NCBI GenBank assembly: GCA_016713965.1
Contig: JADJOC010000004.1
Span: 1-64,000, forward strand
Reading direction: 5' to 3'
Source of the DNA: Chitinophagaceae bacterium
Lineage (GTDB): Bacteria; Bacteroidota; Bacteroidia; Chitinophagales; Chitinophagaceae
Length of the DNA stretch: 64,000 nucleotides
Of the stretch, positions 8,753-17,965 are shown one piece after another. The translations under genes were made by a program, and so were the position numbers. Numbering within the stretch: position 1 is the stretch's first letter; every line of letters begins with the position of its first letter. The notes beneath the pieces are model-generated. The model saw nothing but the letters and a program-made list of their open reading frames with translations, was not told the origin of the DNA and did not search any database.

Positions 8753-9922
8753 ATGAAATTGATTGATTTAGAAATTGACATTCCAAAAATTGAAGACAAT
8801 CTTGCAAAACTGTCTGATATTACGCGATTGGAAATATTCAATACTGACGAAGAAATATTTAACAAATTAGATTATTCAAATGACAATATTTTCTTAGAGC
8901 CAAGTCTATTTTTTTTTATCTTTGAAAAGGCTAACAATTCAATTTCAATAGAATTAAAACAACTCTTATGGGGATATATTGACAATGATTATAAATCGGG
9001 AGAAATTGATATAAGTACAGATTCAGAAGGTAGGATTTATTTACCTAATCTGGGATATTTTATTTATCTGCCAAATAAAAAATTGCAATTGAAATATACA
9101 AAGGAAGGGAAATATGAATTTTACAATTTAAATGAAAAGATACATCCACTGGTTTTAATTAAAAATATTTATCTCTCATCGTCAAATATTAAGCTCTGCC
9201 AACATAAAAGTAAATTTTTAGAAAATGAATGTTCTGCTACTTTTAATGAGCCGATAGAAGAAACATTAAGTAAATACAGATCTGTTATTGATGAAAGCTG
9301 GGTAAAATTAAAAAAAATAGCCCCTAACTTTTGTTCCTTAATCCAAATGACAACCAGAGAAATTTTTTTATTTGATTGCGAAAATCAAAATTCATTTGCG
9401 GCTATGTCGTATTTTGGAGCAATTTTTATTAATGTCAATAACCAAGAAGTAAATGAAGTTTTTTTAATAGATGATTTATCACATCAATGTGGCCATATTA
9501 TTTTTTATGCTTTGGTTTTAGATGCGCAAGAATTATTTTTATGTCACCCAGGTACTCTTCTTTCTGATCTTTTTTCAATAGCTGACCCTCGTACAATTTA
9601 TGATGCATTTCATGGATTGTTTACTTACACAACTGTTCTTTTTTCTCTTGAAAAGTGTTATGATAGTAACATTTTTTCTAAAATTCATCAACATGAAATT
9701 ATTGGCAGAATAGGGTTTTATTTACAGAAATTCGAAATTGACTTAAATTATATGAGAAATGCGGCCATACTATCAAAGCAAGGAGTAAGCATGTATAAAA
9801 TGTTCGAAGCTGGGTTCACTTATTTATACAAAAAATTTAATCAATCCATAGCTAATTATAGTTATCAAAATCAAGATTATTTTTTTAATTATAAACAATT
9901 TAAGGCTATAAATTCTGACTAA
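8753..9922 (+). CDS. HxxxH-type peptide hydroxylase-like protein (RiPP tailoring candidate)
   Basis: A 389-residue soluble protein. The C-terminal half resembles the alpha-ketoglutarate-dependent HExxH-type peptide beta-hydroxylases that modify RiPPs: a strand-rich lead-in (YFGAIFINV), then the metal motif H244-Q-C-G-H248, a 'LADPRTIYD'-like linker and a downstream helix with H287 in AFHGLFTY that would supply a third ligand. The usual glutamate of HExxH is Gln245 here; CAA is clear in the DNA (9485-9487). It follows the precursor gene across a terminator. Catalysis on the neighbouring peptide is inferred; without the Glu it could be inactive or work with a different metal geometry. Confidence 0.6.
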   Translation: MKLIDLEIDIPKIEDNLAKLSDITRLEIFNTDEEIFNKLDYSNDNIFLEPSLFFFIFEKANNSISIELKQLLWGYIDNDYKSGEIDISTDSEGRIYLPNLGYFIYLPNKKLQLKYTKEGKYEFYNLNEKIHPLVLIKNIYLSSSNIKLCQHKSKFLENECSATFNEPIEETLSKYRSVIDESWVKLKKIAPNFCSLIQMTTREIFLFDCENQNSFAAMSYFGAIFINVNNQEVNEVFLIDDLSHQCGHIIFYALVLDAQELFLCHPGTLLSDLFSIADPRTIYDAFHGLFTYTTVLFSLEKCYDSNIFSKIHQHEIIGRIGFYLQKFEIDLNYMRNAAILSKQGVSMYKMFEAGFTYLYKKFNQSIANYSYQNQDYFFNYKQFKAINSD

Positions 9923-9942
9923 TAAAATTATAATTAATTCAT

Positions 9943-10905
9943 ATGAAAACTTTATTTTTATTATTTTTTACCACTTTTATAGCAATAAGGCTTTTTGCCC
10001 AGCCTGGACAAAAATTAAATTTGTTTACACAGGATATTGTCAATTTTTGGGTTGCTTATGATAGTGTGCAGAGTACGAATGATACTATTAAACAAGAAAG
10101 ATTTATTCAAAAATTATATTTAGATAAAGGCACTTTAGGTGTACAATACTTAACCAATGTAGTAAGGCTTTCAGCTAAAGAATGGTTAACAACAATATTA
10201 AAATATCCTAAATTCTGGAAATCTGTAAAATCAAGTACAAATGCAGTATCCTCCAATAAAGCTGATATCGAAAACGTAATGTATAAATTCAGCCAGCTGT
10301 ATGACAAGTTTGAACAACCCGATATTTACTTCACAATAGGGTGCCTGCATCGTGGAGGTACAGTCTTTAAGAATAATATATTAATGTGCAATGAACTTGC
10401 TACTTCTGATAAAAATACTGATGCTTCGGAATTAATTATTTTTCATCAAGAAAGGATGAAATTAAATATTAATATGATATTTCTCCTTGCTCACGAATGT
10501 GTGCATACTCAACAAAACCAGTCAATCGACTCTAATGTAAATTTATTAAGTCGTTGTATAAAAGAAGGATCTGCTGATTTTATTGCAGAGATACTAACAA
10601 AACAAGCACCGCCAACGGCATATATAAGTTATGGCTTTATACATGAAAAAGAAATTTGGAAAGATTTTAAGCTTGATATGTATGGAAAGAATTTTAATAA
10701 ATGGCTGTTAAATGGGAGAACTTTAAAAAGTGGAATTGCTGATTTAGGCTATTTTATGGGATATGCAATTTGTCAATCATACTACAATAATTCAAAAGAT
10801 AAACAGAAAGCCGTACAAGAAATTGTTGATATAGATTACTCCAACAATCAAAAAGTAGAACAATTTTTAATTAAATCTAAATATCAATATAAGTGGAAAA
10901 AATAG
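9943..10905 (+). CDS. Secreted gluzincin-like zinc protease
   Basis: A 320-residue protein with a signal peptide cleaved near residue 19 (LFAQ). A zincin site is visible: H184-E-C-V-H188, with E208 in KEGSADFIAEIL as the likely third ligand, the spacing found in gluzincins related to DUF2268-type predicted proteases. It would act in the periplasm or outside the cell. It starts 20 bp after the hydroxylase-like gene and overlaps the following gene by 13 bp. A role in removing a RiPP leader or in self-protection is possible by context only. Confidence 0.65.
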   Translation: MKTLFLLFFTTFIAIRLFAQPGQKLNLFTQDIVNFWVAYDSVQSTNDTIKQERFIQKLYLDKGTLGVQYLTNVVRLSAKEWLTTILKYPKFWKSVKSSTNAVSSNKADIENVMYKFSQLYDKFEQPDIYFTIGCLHRGGTVFKNNILMCNELATSDKNTDASELIIFHQERMKLNINMIFLLAHECVHTQQNQSIDSNVNLLSRCIKEGSADFIAEILTKQAPPTAYISYGFIHEKEIWKDFKLDMYGKNFNKWLLNGRTLKSGIADLGYFMGYAICQSYYNNSKDKQKAVQEIVDIDYSNNQKVEQFLIKSKYQYKWKK

Positions 10906-12446
10906 CTACACTTAAGAAAATTTTAATTTCTCTTTCAATATTATTGTTATATGGCGCTCTTAGTTTTGCTCAATCTGAGGCTACAGTTAATTACTACCAG
11001 GCAGATAGTATTTTACATAAAATATTAAAAAAATATAACGCTTATTTTTCTTATAATAAGCCGGTTGAATTTTATTTTGAAGGGAAGGAATTTACAACAG
11101 GGCATTTTCCTGTACCTAATCAGTATGATACAGCAAATATTAAATGTACTATTACTTCATTAAATAATAAGGATGAATTAATACATCTTGAAACTAGCGA
11201 GGTTACGGTAAAATACCATGCCTATAATCTCTTTTCAGAAGATGCTAGTTCATCTACTTACTACAATGATTCAGTTCCAAAAAGAAAAAATAAAGATTTA
11301 TTACAGTTCCCATATATGTATTTGCCATATAAAGCATTGCAACTTTTACTGGAAAACAAAAATTCATTGCATTGTATAAAATCTAAAATTATTAATATAC
11401 TAGGGTTTAATGATAAATCAGGAAATAAATATTATTTGTATGCTGATTCCAAAAATCAGGAAATAAAAAAAATTGAAAGGTTAGAGCATGACGAGATATA
11501 TGGCGATGTAGTACAGGAAATTATTTACTCAAATTATAAAACTATTAAAGGCTTACCAATACCATCACAAATATTGCATAAAAAAAATAATTTTCCACAG
11601 CGTGTTTTTAACTACAAATCTTTAAATATCAACCCAACAATTGATACAATACTGATTAAAAAATACGACCCACTATATTTTTCATCACAAATATTAGAGC
11701 AAACTCAAACAGCTTATGAATTAGATACGATTGCTCCGGGCTTATATATTCTTAAATTAAAGTTATTAAACAACAAAGTATTAGTAGCTGAATACAAAGA
11801 CTTTTTATCCATAATAGAAGCTCCCCAAAATTTAGAAACAGGTAGAAGTATTATAAAATATTTAAATGAAAAATTTCCTACAAAAAAAATTAAATATTGC
11901 TTTGTAAGCCATCACCATCCTGATCATGCTGGAGCAATAACAGCTTTTATGGAAAACAATTCTACAATCATTAGTACAAATAAAAGCATAAACTTTTTTA
12001 AAACAATATCAAAGGGAAAATCTACCAGAATTTTAAATAATAATGATCTCGTTATTTCAAATAAAGTAAGCTATCATATCATTGATGCTGATTCTAACAA
12101 AACCTTTTTTTCAAAAGAATATCCCTTAAAAGTATATGAAAGGGGAAAAAGTACTTTTCACACAAATGAATATTTGTTTTTTTATTTCCCTGTCCAAAAA
12201 ATCCTTTTTGTTGGTGATTTAGTATACTTTTCTGCAACTGGTGTTATTCCACAATCTAAAAGAGCATATTCATTATTTAAACTAATTACAGAAGAGAATA
12301 TTTTAGTTAATCGAATTTATACATCATTTCCACTTAATGGGGTTAAGGAATATGGAACTTTTGAAGATTTAAAAGCAGCACTTAAACAGAATTATCCGGA
12401 AATAAATAGTAAAATTACTACTAATGGTATTATTACGGCGCATTAA
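10893..12446 (+). CDS. Exported metallo-beta-lactamase-fold hydrolase
   Basis: A 517-residue protein starting with GTG inside the end of the preceding gene, so translation is coupled. A signal peptide (hydrophobic 10-25, cut near SFAQ) is followed by about 270 residues of unrecognised sequence and a C-terminal MBL domain with the metal motif H340-H-H-P-D-H345 (HxHxDH) and a later GDLVYF that supplies a further Asp ligand. The substrate is unknown. Similar exported MBL proteins in Bacteroidota are annotated only by fold. Its place after a protease and a RiPP precursor suggests a common transcription unit. Confidence 0.7.
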   Translation: MEKIATLKKILISLSILLLYGALSFAQSEATVNYYQADSILHKILKKYNAYFSYNKPVEFYFEGKEFTTGHFPVPNQYDTANIKCTITSLNNKDELIHLETSEVTVKYHAYNLFSEDASSSTYYNDSVPKRKNKDLLQFPYMYLPYKALQLLLENKNSLHCIKSKIINILGFNDKSGNKYYLYADSKNQEIKKIERLEHDEIYGDVVQEIIYSNYKTIKGLPIPSQILHKKNNFPQRVFNYKSLNINPTIDTILIKKYDPLYFSSQILEQTQTAYELDTIAPGLYILKLKLLNNKVLVAEYKDFLSIIEAPQNLETGRSIIKYLNEKFPTKKIKYCFVSHHHPDHAGAITAFMENNSTIISTNKSINFFKTISKGKSTRILNNNDLVISNKVSYHIIDADSNKTFFSKEYPLKVYERGKSTFHTNEYLFFYFPVQKILFVGDLVYFSATGVIPQSKRAYSLFKLITEENILVNRIYTSFPLNGVKEYGTFEDLKAALKQNYPEINSKITTNGIITAH

Positions 12447-12556
12447 ATGTACTAAAAACACTCATAATATAGTAATAAAAAAGTAATACTTTAGCGATGC
12501 CAAATCCATACTCCTATTAACTTCCACAAAAATAATCACTGTAAACAAAATATAAA

Positions 12557-13243
12557 ATGAAAAAATTATTTTTTAACTACATCCGCATACAAGTATTTGG
12601 TGCGGCAGCGATAGTTTTATTAATTGCTAATTCTTGTAATAAACAAAACCAACCACTAGTAGAAGAGGTAAGGGTAAGTAATGCAGCTAAATTTGATGGT
12701 CCAACAGATATAACAACAGTTAGTCGATTTAATAAAAGCGTTGGTAAACCTATTGATGGCCGCCTGGGCGATCGCTGGATTTCTAACTATGAAAAGAAGT
12801 ATGGTTATAAGCAATCTTATATGCTTAACCTTGATACTTTAAAAGCTATTGTGAAGCAGCCCAATTGTGTAGGTATTTGTTTATACTATGCAAAGGATGC
12901 TAATAATAAAACTCATATTTTACCCATTGGTATAAATGTAAAAAACACAAGAATAAAAACACTTACTGTTAATTATTCAAAGGGAAATATGAGTTGGGGT
13001 AATATAAGCTGGGCAACCGCACAGCAATGGATTGCTAAGGATGCCGGAACTGTTGATGCACATTTTTTTGGTAGCTATACTTTTGACAGGCTAAGCCAAA
13101 CACCTTGCTCAACAATAAGGGTCGATTTTGCAATAGATGATAAAAACATACCGCAATTGCTATTGACCAATACCTGCCAGGTTAATTTTTCAAAAATGTA
13201 TGAGGATGACTCCAACAGGTGCCCTTCGGATTGCCCTAATTAA
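12557..13243 (+). CDS. Predicted lipoprotein, unknown function
   Basis: A 228-residue protein with a hydrophobic signal (about 13-25) ending in the Cys of ANSC, so probably a lipoprotein. The mature part contains KPIDGRLGDRWISNYEKKYG and several short strands, ending with a Cys-containing tail (CPSDCPN). No known domain was recognised. It is 18 bp upstream of a membrane-protein gene and 110 bp downstream of the MBL gene. Confidence 0.7.
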   Translation: MKKLFFNYIRIQVFGAAAIVLLIANSCNKQNQPLVEEVRVSNAAKFDGPTDITTVSRFNKSVGKPIDGRLGDRWISNYEKKYGYKQSYMLNLDTLKAIVKQPNCVGICLYYAKDANNKTHILPIGINVKNTRIKTLTVNYSKGNMSWGNISWATAQQWIAKDAGTVDAHFFGSYTFDRLSQTPCSTIRVDFAIDDKNIPQLLLTNTCQVNFSKMYEDDSNRCPSDCPN

Positions 13244-13261
13244 TTAAATTTTAATTACCCT

Positions 13262-13948
13262 ATGATCGATTTTACAGAGATACTGAGATATGCTTCTAAT
13301 CTGTCGCCTTTATTTCCTATTATTTTATTGTTTACAATAAAAAAGAAGCGTACTAAAATTATTAATATTTTTATAGGTGTTATTCTAGTATCTTTTCTTT
13401 CTGATATTGTAGGTTTCATAATGGTAAGCAACCGTATTAACAATGCGCCCGTTTCTAATTCGTACTATATAATCCAATTTTTTTTATTGATGTATTTTTA
13501 TAACATTCAAATAAAAAATAAAAAGCTCATATATATTACAATAGTAGTTTTTATATCTTTCTGTGTTATCAATACAATATTTCTCCATCCCTTTAACAGG
13601 TTTCAAAGCTGGCTGCGTTTTGTTGGTGCTATTATATGTATTTTTTATGCAGTGGGGTTTTTTCGCCAGATGGCTAGGGTTGACAAAGCTGAAGGCCGGT
13701 GGATAGATAATCCGCCTATTGACCCTTTTTATCATTACCCTTTTTGGATAAATGCAGGAATTTTTTATTATTTTGCTTTTAATCTCTTCTTATTTGCCAT
13801 GGATAATTTTGTTTTTACTAATCTATCAAAAGAAGTAGCAAGGACTTTTTGGGGATTCCATAATGCAAATAATATTATAAAAAACCTGCTCTTTGGCATC
13901 GCTGTTATTGTTTTTAAAAACAAAAATAAGTCTCCATTATTTTATTAA
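13262..13948 (+). CDS. Polytopic membrane protein, unknown function
   Basis: A 228-residue protein with about six hydrophobic segments (near 15-25, 32-55, 68-80, 88-105, 118-133, 170-185 and 205-220) joined by short basic loops. No transporter motif is visible. It follows the lipoprotein gene by 18 bp and is the last gene before the replication-origin region. The large basic/aromatic loop near 135-165 is unusual but undiagnostic. Confidence 0.7.
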   Translation: MIDFTEILRYASNLSPLFPIILLFTIKKKRTKIINIFIGVILVSFLSDIVGFIMVSNRINNAPVSNSYYIIQFFLLMYFYNIQIKNKKLIYITIVVFISFCVINTIFLHPFNRFQSWLRFVGAIICIFYAVGFFRQMARVDKAEGRWIDNPPIDPFYHYPFWINAGIFYYFAFNLFLFAMDNFVFTNLSKEVARTFWGFHNANNIIKNLLFGIAVIVFKNKNKSPLFY

Positions 13949-14006
13949 TAGTAGGGTAGTCTATTCTTCATTTTACGTAAGAGAATTATCATACTAATTT
14001 TAAACT

Positions 14007-14797
14007 GTTCAGTTTTTGTCCACGATACAATTTATAAGATGTAAAGTATATGAGCTATAAATGGCTGATTATGTAGCCTTTGATAAGTATTATAGACAAA
14101 ATCTTAACTGAATTATAATTTCTATTTATATCATTATGGACAAAATCTTAACTTTTTTAGCCGCCGGGAGCAATTTTCATTGTTTTAGATGATTTTTTTT
14201 CTTTTCTTTCGCATTTTTCTGACATTGTGTCGTTCTTCCACATTAATTTTCACATCATTTCAATAGAAATCCATTGTTTGATAATAATTTGTTTAATCAT
14301 TTGATTATTTGTAGGAGCGCTGAAACACTTTACCACATTGAATTATAAAGGAACATCGTGGACAAAAACTGAACTTATGACGGACAAATTCTTAACTAGT
14401 AATGGACAAATTCTTAACTATATCAAAGACAAATTCTTAAGTGCATATTATTACAATGGACAAATTCTTAACAATTAAAGGAATTTAGAAGGTGTTTTTA
14501 TTAAAATGAATATACCATTAAGCTGAATATTTTTTATAAAACTGCTCACATTGTAAAGTTATCATGGACAAAAACTGAACTATAATAGAATTTTACAATA
14601 AAGTTGTAGTTTCCCAGCTTAACGAGTTAATTATTAAGGACAAATTCTTAACTAGTGAAGTTATATAACCCATATTCTAAACCTAATATTTGGGTTCCTG
14701 GATATACTAATTGGAATAATGGACGAAATCTTAACTGTATAGCTGATTTTATTGCTTACTGTCTTTCATAATTGTTATCATGGACAAATTCTTAACT
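14007..14797. repeat. Iteron field of the plasmid replication region
   Basis: This gene-free region of about 850 bp holds at least eleven copies of a ~16-bp repeat on the + strand. Type A, GGACAAATTCTTAACT and close variants, begins at 14094, 14138, 14382, 14404, 14427, 14458, 14638, 14721 and 14782. Type B, GGACAAAAACTGAACT, begins at 14360 and 14566, with an inverted copy at 14007-14021. The dense cluster 14360-14472 is spaced at 22-23 bp, two helical turns. The repeats lie beyond the 3' end of the rep gene, and the last overlaps its stop codon by 2 bp. Initiator binding and origin/copy-control function is inferred. Confidence 0.85.
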
Positions 14798-15854
14798 ATT
14801 GTGAAGCCTGTTCATGTTCTTTTAGTAATGATTGTATTATATAAGCTTTGGGATTATTTATTGTAGCCTTATTAGCCTTAACGTGGCCATGTAAACGAGT
14901 TAAAGTATTGGTTATCCTGGAATAATCAAATTCCTGCCCAAAAATCGGCTCTAATTGGCTTAAATCAACATCCTTAAATGAAAAATGCATCCGAAGCAAA
15001 TTTTTAATATAATCTGATTGTATTTCTTTTTCTTGTTCTAATACCGGTGTTATTACTTTAAAATTTAATCCTACAACTGTTTTCCCATCTCTTTTTTCAA
15101 AAGAAGTTTCAGCGCAATTAAACCAACAATCTGCTTTGCCTTCAAGTTCTTGTTGAACAGGTACCAATATTCTTTTCTTTAAATCTCCATAAGTAGGGTA
15201 TTTATCACCTAATTGCAGCCAATCTCTAAATTCTTTAATCGACATGTAAAATCCCCCTTTTTCCTTCCAGCTTGAGATTTTTTTATAAATACGTGAAGTA
15301 TATTTATTCTTTGATTGTACAGCGATTTGCAAAATAAAAGATGTATAACCTTTAGGTTTGCCATTATTATTCATTTCAAGTTCAACCAAAAGCTTTGCTA
15401 CTTCTTTTTCAATTTCTACTAACAAATCAGAATTGCGAGAAATTTCATCAGGCACACTGACCTTAAACAAGCCCTGATACCTGGTATATTTTCTTCCGGT
15501 ACCCTTTTCAGTATAAGGAATACCCACTACAATACTTGCCAGCTGTTTTGCAGAAGTTCTCACATCTTTGTATTGTTGGGGTAGGGCGATATTTTTTAGT
15601 GGAAGCACTATTTTAACAGTATTCCCTACAGTTGTAAACATTTCAAGCTGCTGGTAATTGCCGCCGTTCATGTTAAGTTTAATGGCCTCCTGCAGGTTAA
15701 ACATTATAAAATTGAAAATCCTCTCTTGTATTAGCGTATAATCATATTGAGCCTCGGTAACTTTATTTGGAATATAAACAATATCACGCAGGCTCGGAAG
15801 TACAACTATCTTTTTTTTCTTCGCTGTTTTTTTGATTACAGTTTTTTTGGCCAT
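14796..15854 (-). CDS. Plasmid replication initiator, Rep_3 family
   Basis: A 352-residue protein with a very basic N-terminal tail (MAKKTVIKKTAKKKK) followed by two winged-helix-like halves; the N-terminal block contains QERIFNFIMFNLQEAIKLN and the second TSRIYKKISSWKEKGGFYMS, as in Rep_3/RepB-type initiators common on Bacteroidota plasmids. It would bind the iterons and open the origin. The start ATG follows a region with an inverted type-B half repeat (15898-15911), a plausible autoregulatory operator. Length is normal; the family call is from pattern. Confidence 0.85.
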   Translation of the reverse strand: MAKKTVIKKTAKKKKIVVLPSLRDIVYIPNKVTEAQYDYTLIQERIFNFIMFNLQEAIKLNMNGGNYQQLEMFTTVGNTVKIVLPLKNIALPQQYKDVRTSAKQLASIVVGIPYTEKGTGRKYTRYQGLFKVSVPDEISRNSDLLVEIEKEVAKLLVELEMNNNGKPKGYTSFILQIAVQSKNKYTSRIYKKISSWKEKGGFYMSIKEFRDWLQLGDKYPTYGDLKKRILVPVQQELEGKADCWFNCAETSFEKRDGKTVVGLNFKVITPVLEQEKEIQSDYIKNLLRMHFSFKDVDLSQLEPIFGQEFDYSRITNTLTRLHGHVKANKATINNPKAYIIQSLLKEHEQASQ

Positions 15855-15897
15855 TAGTAATTAATTTTAGTTTACTATTTTATTTTCGGTGTTACCA

Positions 15898-15911
15898 GTT
15901 CAGTTTTTGTC
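15898..15911 (-). promoter_or_regulatory. Iteron-like half site upstream of rep (candidate operator)
   Basis: GTTCAGTTTTTGTC on the + strand is the reverse complement of the type-B iteron core (GACAAAAACTGAAC), found 44 bp upstream of the rep start. In Rep_3 plasmids, initiator dimers commonly repress their own promoter at an iteron-related sequence. The role here is inference from identity and position. Confidence 0.5.
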
Positions 15912-16024
15912 ATTGTATATTGCTAAACATTGTGAGAGCTTAATATTCTGTAGCTCTGCCAGATATATTTTCAAATATTCAATTCTCATGGCCTTCGTAA
16001 CAGCCATTTTTAAGTATTCTGATG

Positions 16025-16546
16025 TTATACTTCTTGTTGATTCGCCTCTTTTTCCTTACGAATATGAGAAACATATTTATAAAGTGTTCCTTGGCTTATT
16101 CTGGTTTTTTTTAAAATATCAGCAATAGAAAGTTCTTTATTTTGATAAAGCTGGTAAGCAGCTAATGCTGTTTTATAAGACTCATCGGTTAATCCCGGTG
16201 GCCGGCCGCCATTTTTGCCTCTGGCTCTTGATGATTTTAATCTACTCTCTGGTTTGGCTGTACTTATATTATCCTCTAAAGAAGAAAACGATACTCCTTT
16301 TGAATTAAAATCGTTTAGAAGATCAACCAGGTTACGAACATTTCCTCCAAATCTGTCAATTTTCCAAACGACAACACTGTCGCCTTTCTTTAATTTCTTC
16401 ACCAGTTTATTTAACTCAGGCCTTTCCTTAATTTCTGCGGTAACTTTTTCTTTAAATATTATTTCACAGCCTGCTTTTTTTAAAGCATCAATCTGCATAT
16501 TTAAATTTTGATCTTCTATAGAACTCCAGGCATATCCGTATCTCAT
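16025..16546 (-). CDS. Serine recombinase of the resolvase family, probably defective
   Basis: A 173-residue resolvase-like protein with a catalytic-domain N-terminus and a C-terminal Hin-type helix-turn-helix (about 125-165). The usual YARVS motif reads Y5-A-W-S-S9, so Ser9 is kept but the following Arg position is Trp7. The DRLGRS motif reads D64-R-F-G-G-N69, so the second catalytic Arg is Gly68. About 25-30 residues of the long E helix (the part usually ending in AEFER) are missing between SRLKSS and RARGKNGG. It is therefore probably inactive for strand exchange but may still bind DNA. It lies 150 bp downstream of the toxin gene, same strand. Confidence 0.75.
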   Translation of the reverse strand: MRYGYAWSSIEDQNLNMQIDALKKAGCEIIFKEKVTAEIKERPELNKLVKKLKKGDSVVVWKIDRFGGNVRNLVDLLNDFNSKGVSFSSLEDNISTAKPESRLKSSRARGKNGGRPPGLTDESYKTALAAYQLYQNKELSIADILKKTRISQGTLYKYVSHIRKEKEANQQEV

Positions 16547-16697
16547 AACATTTGATATTTTGTATGTATTCTTAATTGTTATAAGCCTTTTTTTAATCGT
16601 GGTTTATTTTCAATACAAATGGATGAAAATTTAACTTTAAAGTCTGTTACTTGCTTTGGGGGTGCGTTTCTTAGCTTCATAAGGCCACTTACTTTAT

Positions 16698-17474
16698 TTA
16701 CCATATTTTGAAATACTTGCATTCTTCTTTTGTAAAAGGTCTATTTCTTTCTTTTAAGTAAGCATCAACAGGATTAGTTGGGTTTACTGCTTTTAAAACT
16801 ACCTGCTGTAATATTTTATCTTCCTTAGTTAAAAGCGTTCTACCGTAAATATGGATATTATCATACAGTTTTTTTTCTGTAATGTCTTTTAAAGCATTAG
16901 GCAAAGCTTTATACCGGGTATCATGTGCATCATCAGGTACTATGCGCCCGTATCCGGTAATAACTCTCTGCGCCTCCAATCTCTCATAAGTGCCTAATTT
17001 ACTCCAATGCTCGTTCACTGCTAATACATTTAGATTTACTGTAAAGCCTTCTTTTTTAACTGCTGCTATTGTAGCATTTACAGCGGCGCCATCCCGTAAA
17101 GTAATCTCTAATGCAAAATTTAATTTTTGTGCCTGGCATTCTCTTCTTAATCTAATATTAAGCCCCTGGGCCAAATCAGTAGTTAAATCAGGATATAAGT
17201 TTTCATGGTAAGCCTTTATATGCTTAGCAAAGGGGTGAAAATCTCTGTATCCATCCGCATTACATTCAACTATATTATTATTAAAATCTTTTTTTGCTTG
17301 CTGAATAATTTGTGTTTTTCCAGCACCAGGTTGTCCACCAATAATAATTGCAATCGGATCAGTTGCCGGTGTATAATATTTTAAAGTTGGAAGTAATTCA
17401 GTTTTAAAGATTTCATCAATAACTTTTTCACTTACTTTAAACTTTTCTTTTAATAAACTAAGTTCATCCGCCAT
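16698..17474 (-). CDS. Zeta-family toxin kinase
   Basis: A 258-residue P-loop protein with a Walker A at G46-GQPGAGKT54 and the sequence ECNADGYRDFHP (Asp74) matching the catalytic Asp region of zeta toxins, which phosphorylate UDP-N-acetylglucosamine-type precursors of cell wall synthesis. The gene overlaps the upstream small gene by 1 bp (TAATG), the layout of an antitoxin-toxin operon, so it probably works as a plasmid stabilisation module. The substrate was not established here. Confidence 0.8.
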   Translation of the reverse strand: MADELSLLKEKFKVSEKVIDEIFKTELLPTLKYYTPATDPIAIIIGGQPGAGKTQIIQQAKKDFNNNIVECNADGYRDFHPFAKHIKAYHENLYPDLTTDLAQGLNIRLRRECQAQKLNFALEITLRDGAAVNATIAAVKKEGFTVNLNVLAVNEHWSKLGTYERLEAQRVITGYGRIVPDDAHDTRYKALPNALKDITEKKLYDNIHIYGRTLLTKEDKILQQVVLKAVNPTNPVDAYLKERNRPFTKEECKYFKIW

Positions 17475-17869
17475 TAAGAAGCCTTTTTAAGAAGTGGAGA
17501 GTATGTACGGATTATGTCTTTCATGCTGTCCTCTGTTTCAAATGTTTTATGATCTCTTTTAAGTGCATTTAGGTTATCAGTTTCTTTCCTCCAGGCATCA
17601 ATCTTGGACTGATCAGGTGTAGGTTTTTCGCTTTCTTGTGCAATTAACCTACTATAATAAGCTGACAAATCTGCTAATACTGAATTAGAACTTTCACTAA
17701 GTTGAAAGAAGGAAAACTCTGAAAGTGCAGCTTCTAATTTTTCGGGTTCCCCTTTTGTATCTACTGGCTTTGTTTTGGGAAGTAGTCGTTTTATTTCCTC
17801 CCACTCTTTGAGAGGTATAAAAACTCCCAATGTATTATTGTTTGAATCTATAATTTTTTGAATTTGCAT
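17474..17869 (-). CDS. Putative antitoxin paired with the zeta toxin
   Basis: A 131-residue hydrophilic protein immediately upstream of, and overlapping by one base, the zeta-type toxin gene. The N-terminal 30 residues (IQKIIDSNNNTLGVFIPLKEWEEIKRLL) look like a small beta-beta-helix DNA-binding or dimerisation element seen in antitoxins, and the rest is helical, which could be the toxin-binding part. It is not the classic epsilon protein by sequence. Antitoxin function is inferred from gene order and coupling. Nothing is truncated. Confidence 0.65.
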   Translation of the reverse strand: MQIQKIIDSNNNTLGVFIPLKEWEEIKRLLPKTKPVDTKGEPEKLEAALSEFSFFQLSESSNSVLADLSAYYSRLIAQESEKPTPDQSKIDAWRKETDNLNALKRDHKTFETEDSMKDIIRTYSPLLKKAS

Positions 17870-17965
17870 ATGATAGGCATTATTATTATAAATTAAAGAT
17901 ACAAAAAATAGTTTAATATAATTTGATTTTTTATAACTAGTATTTACTAAAACAGTTAACTTGGT

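Noticed and set aside
16585..16680. A 33-codon ORF (MKLRNAPPKQ...) between the zeta toxin and the resolvase genes
   Set aside because: Short, without a family-like pattern; the frame stops before the resolvase, and nothing supports translation.
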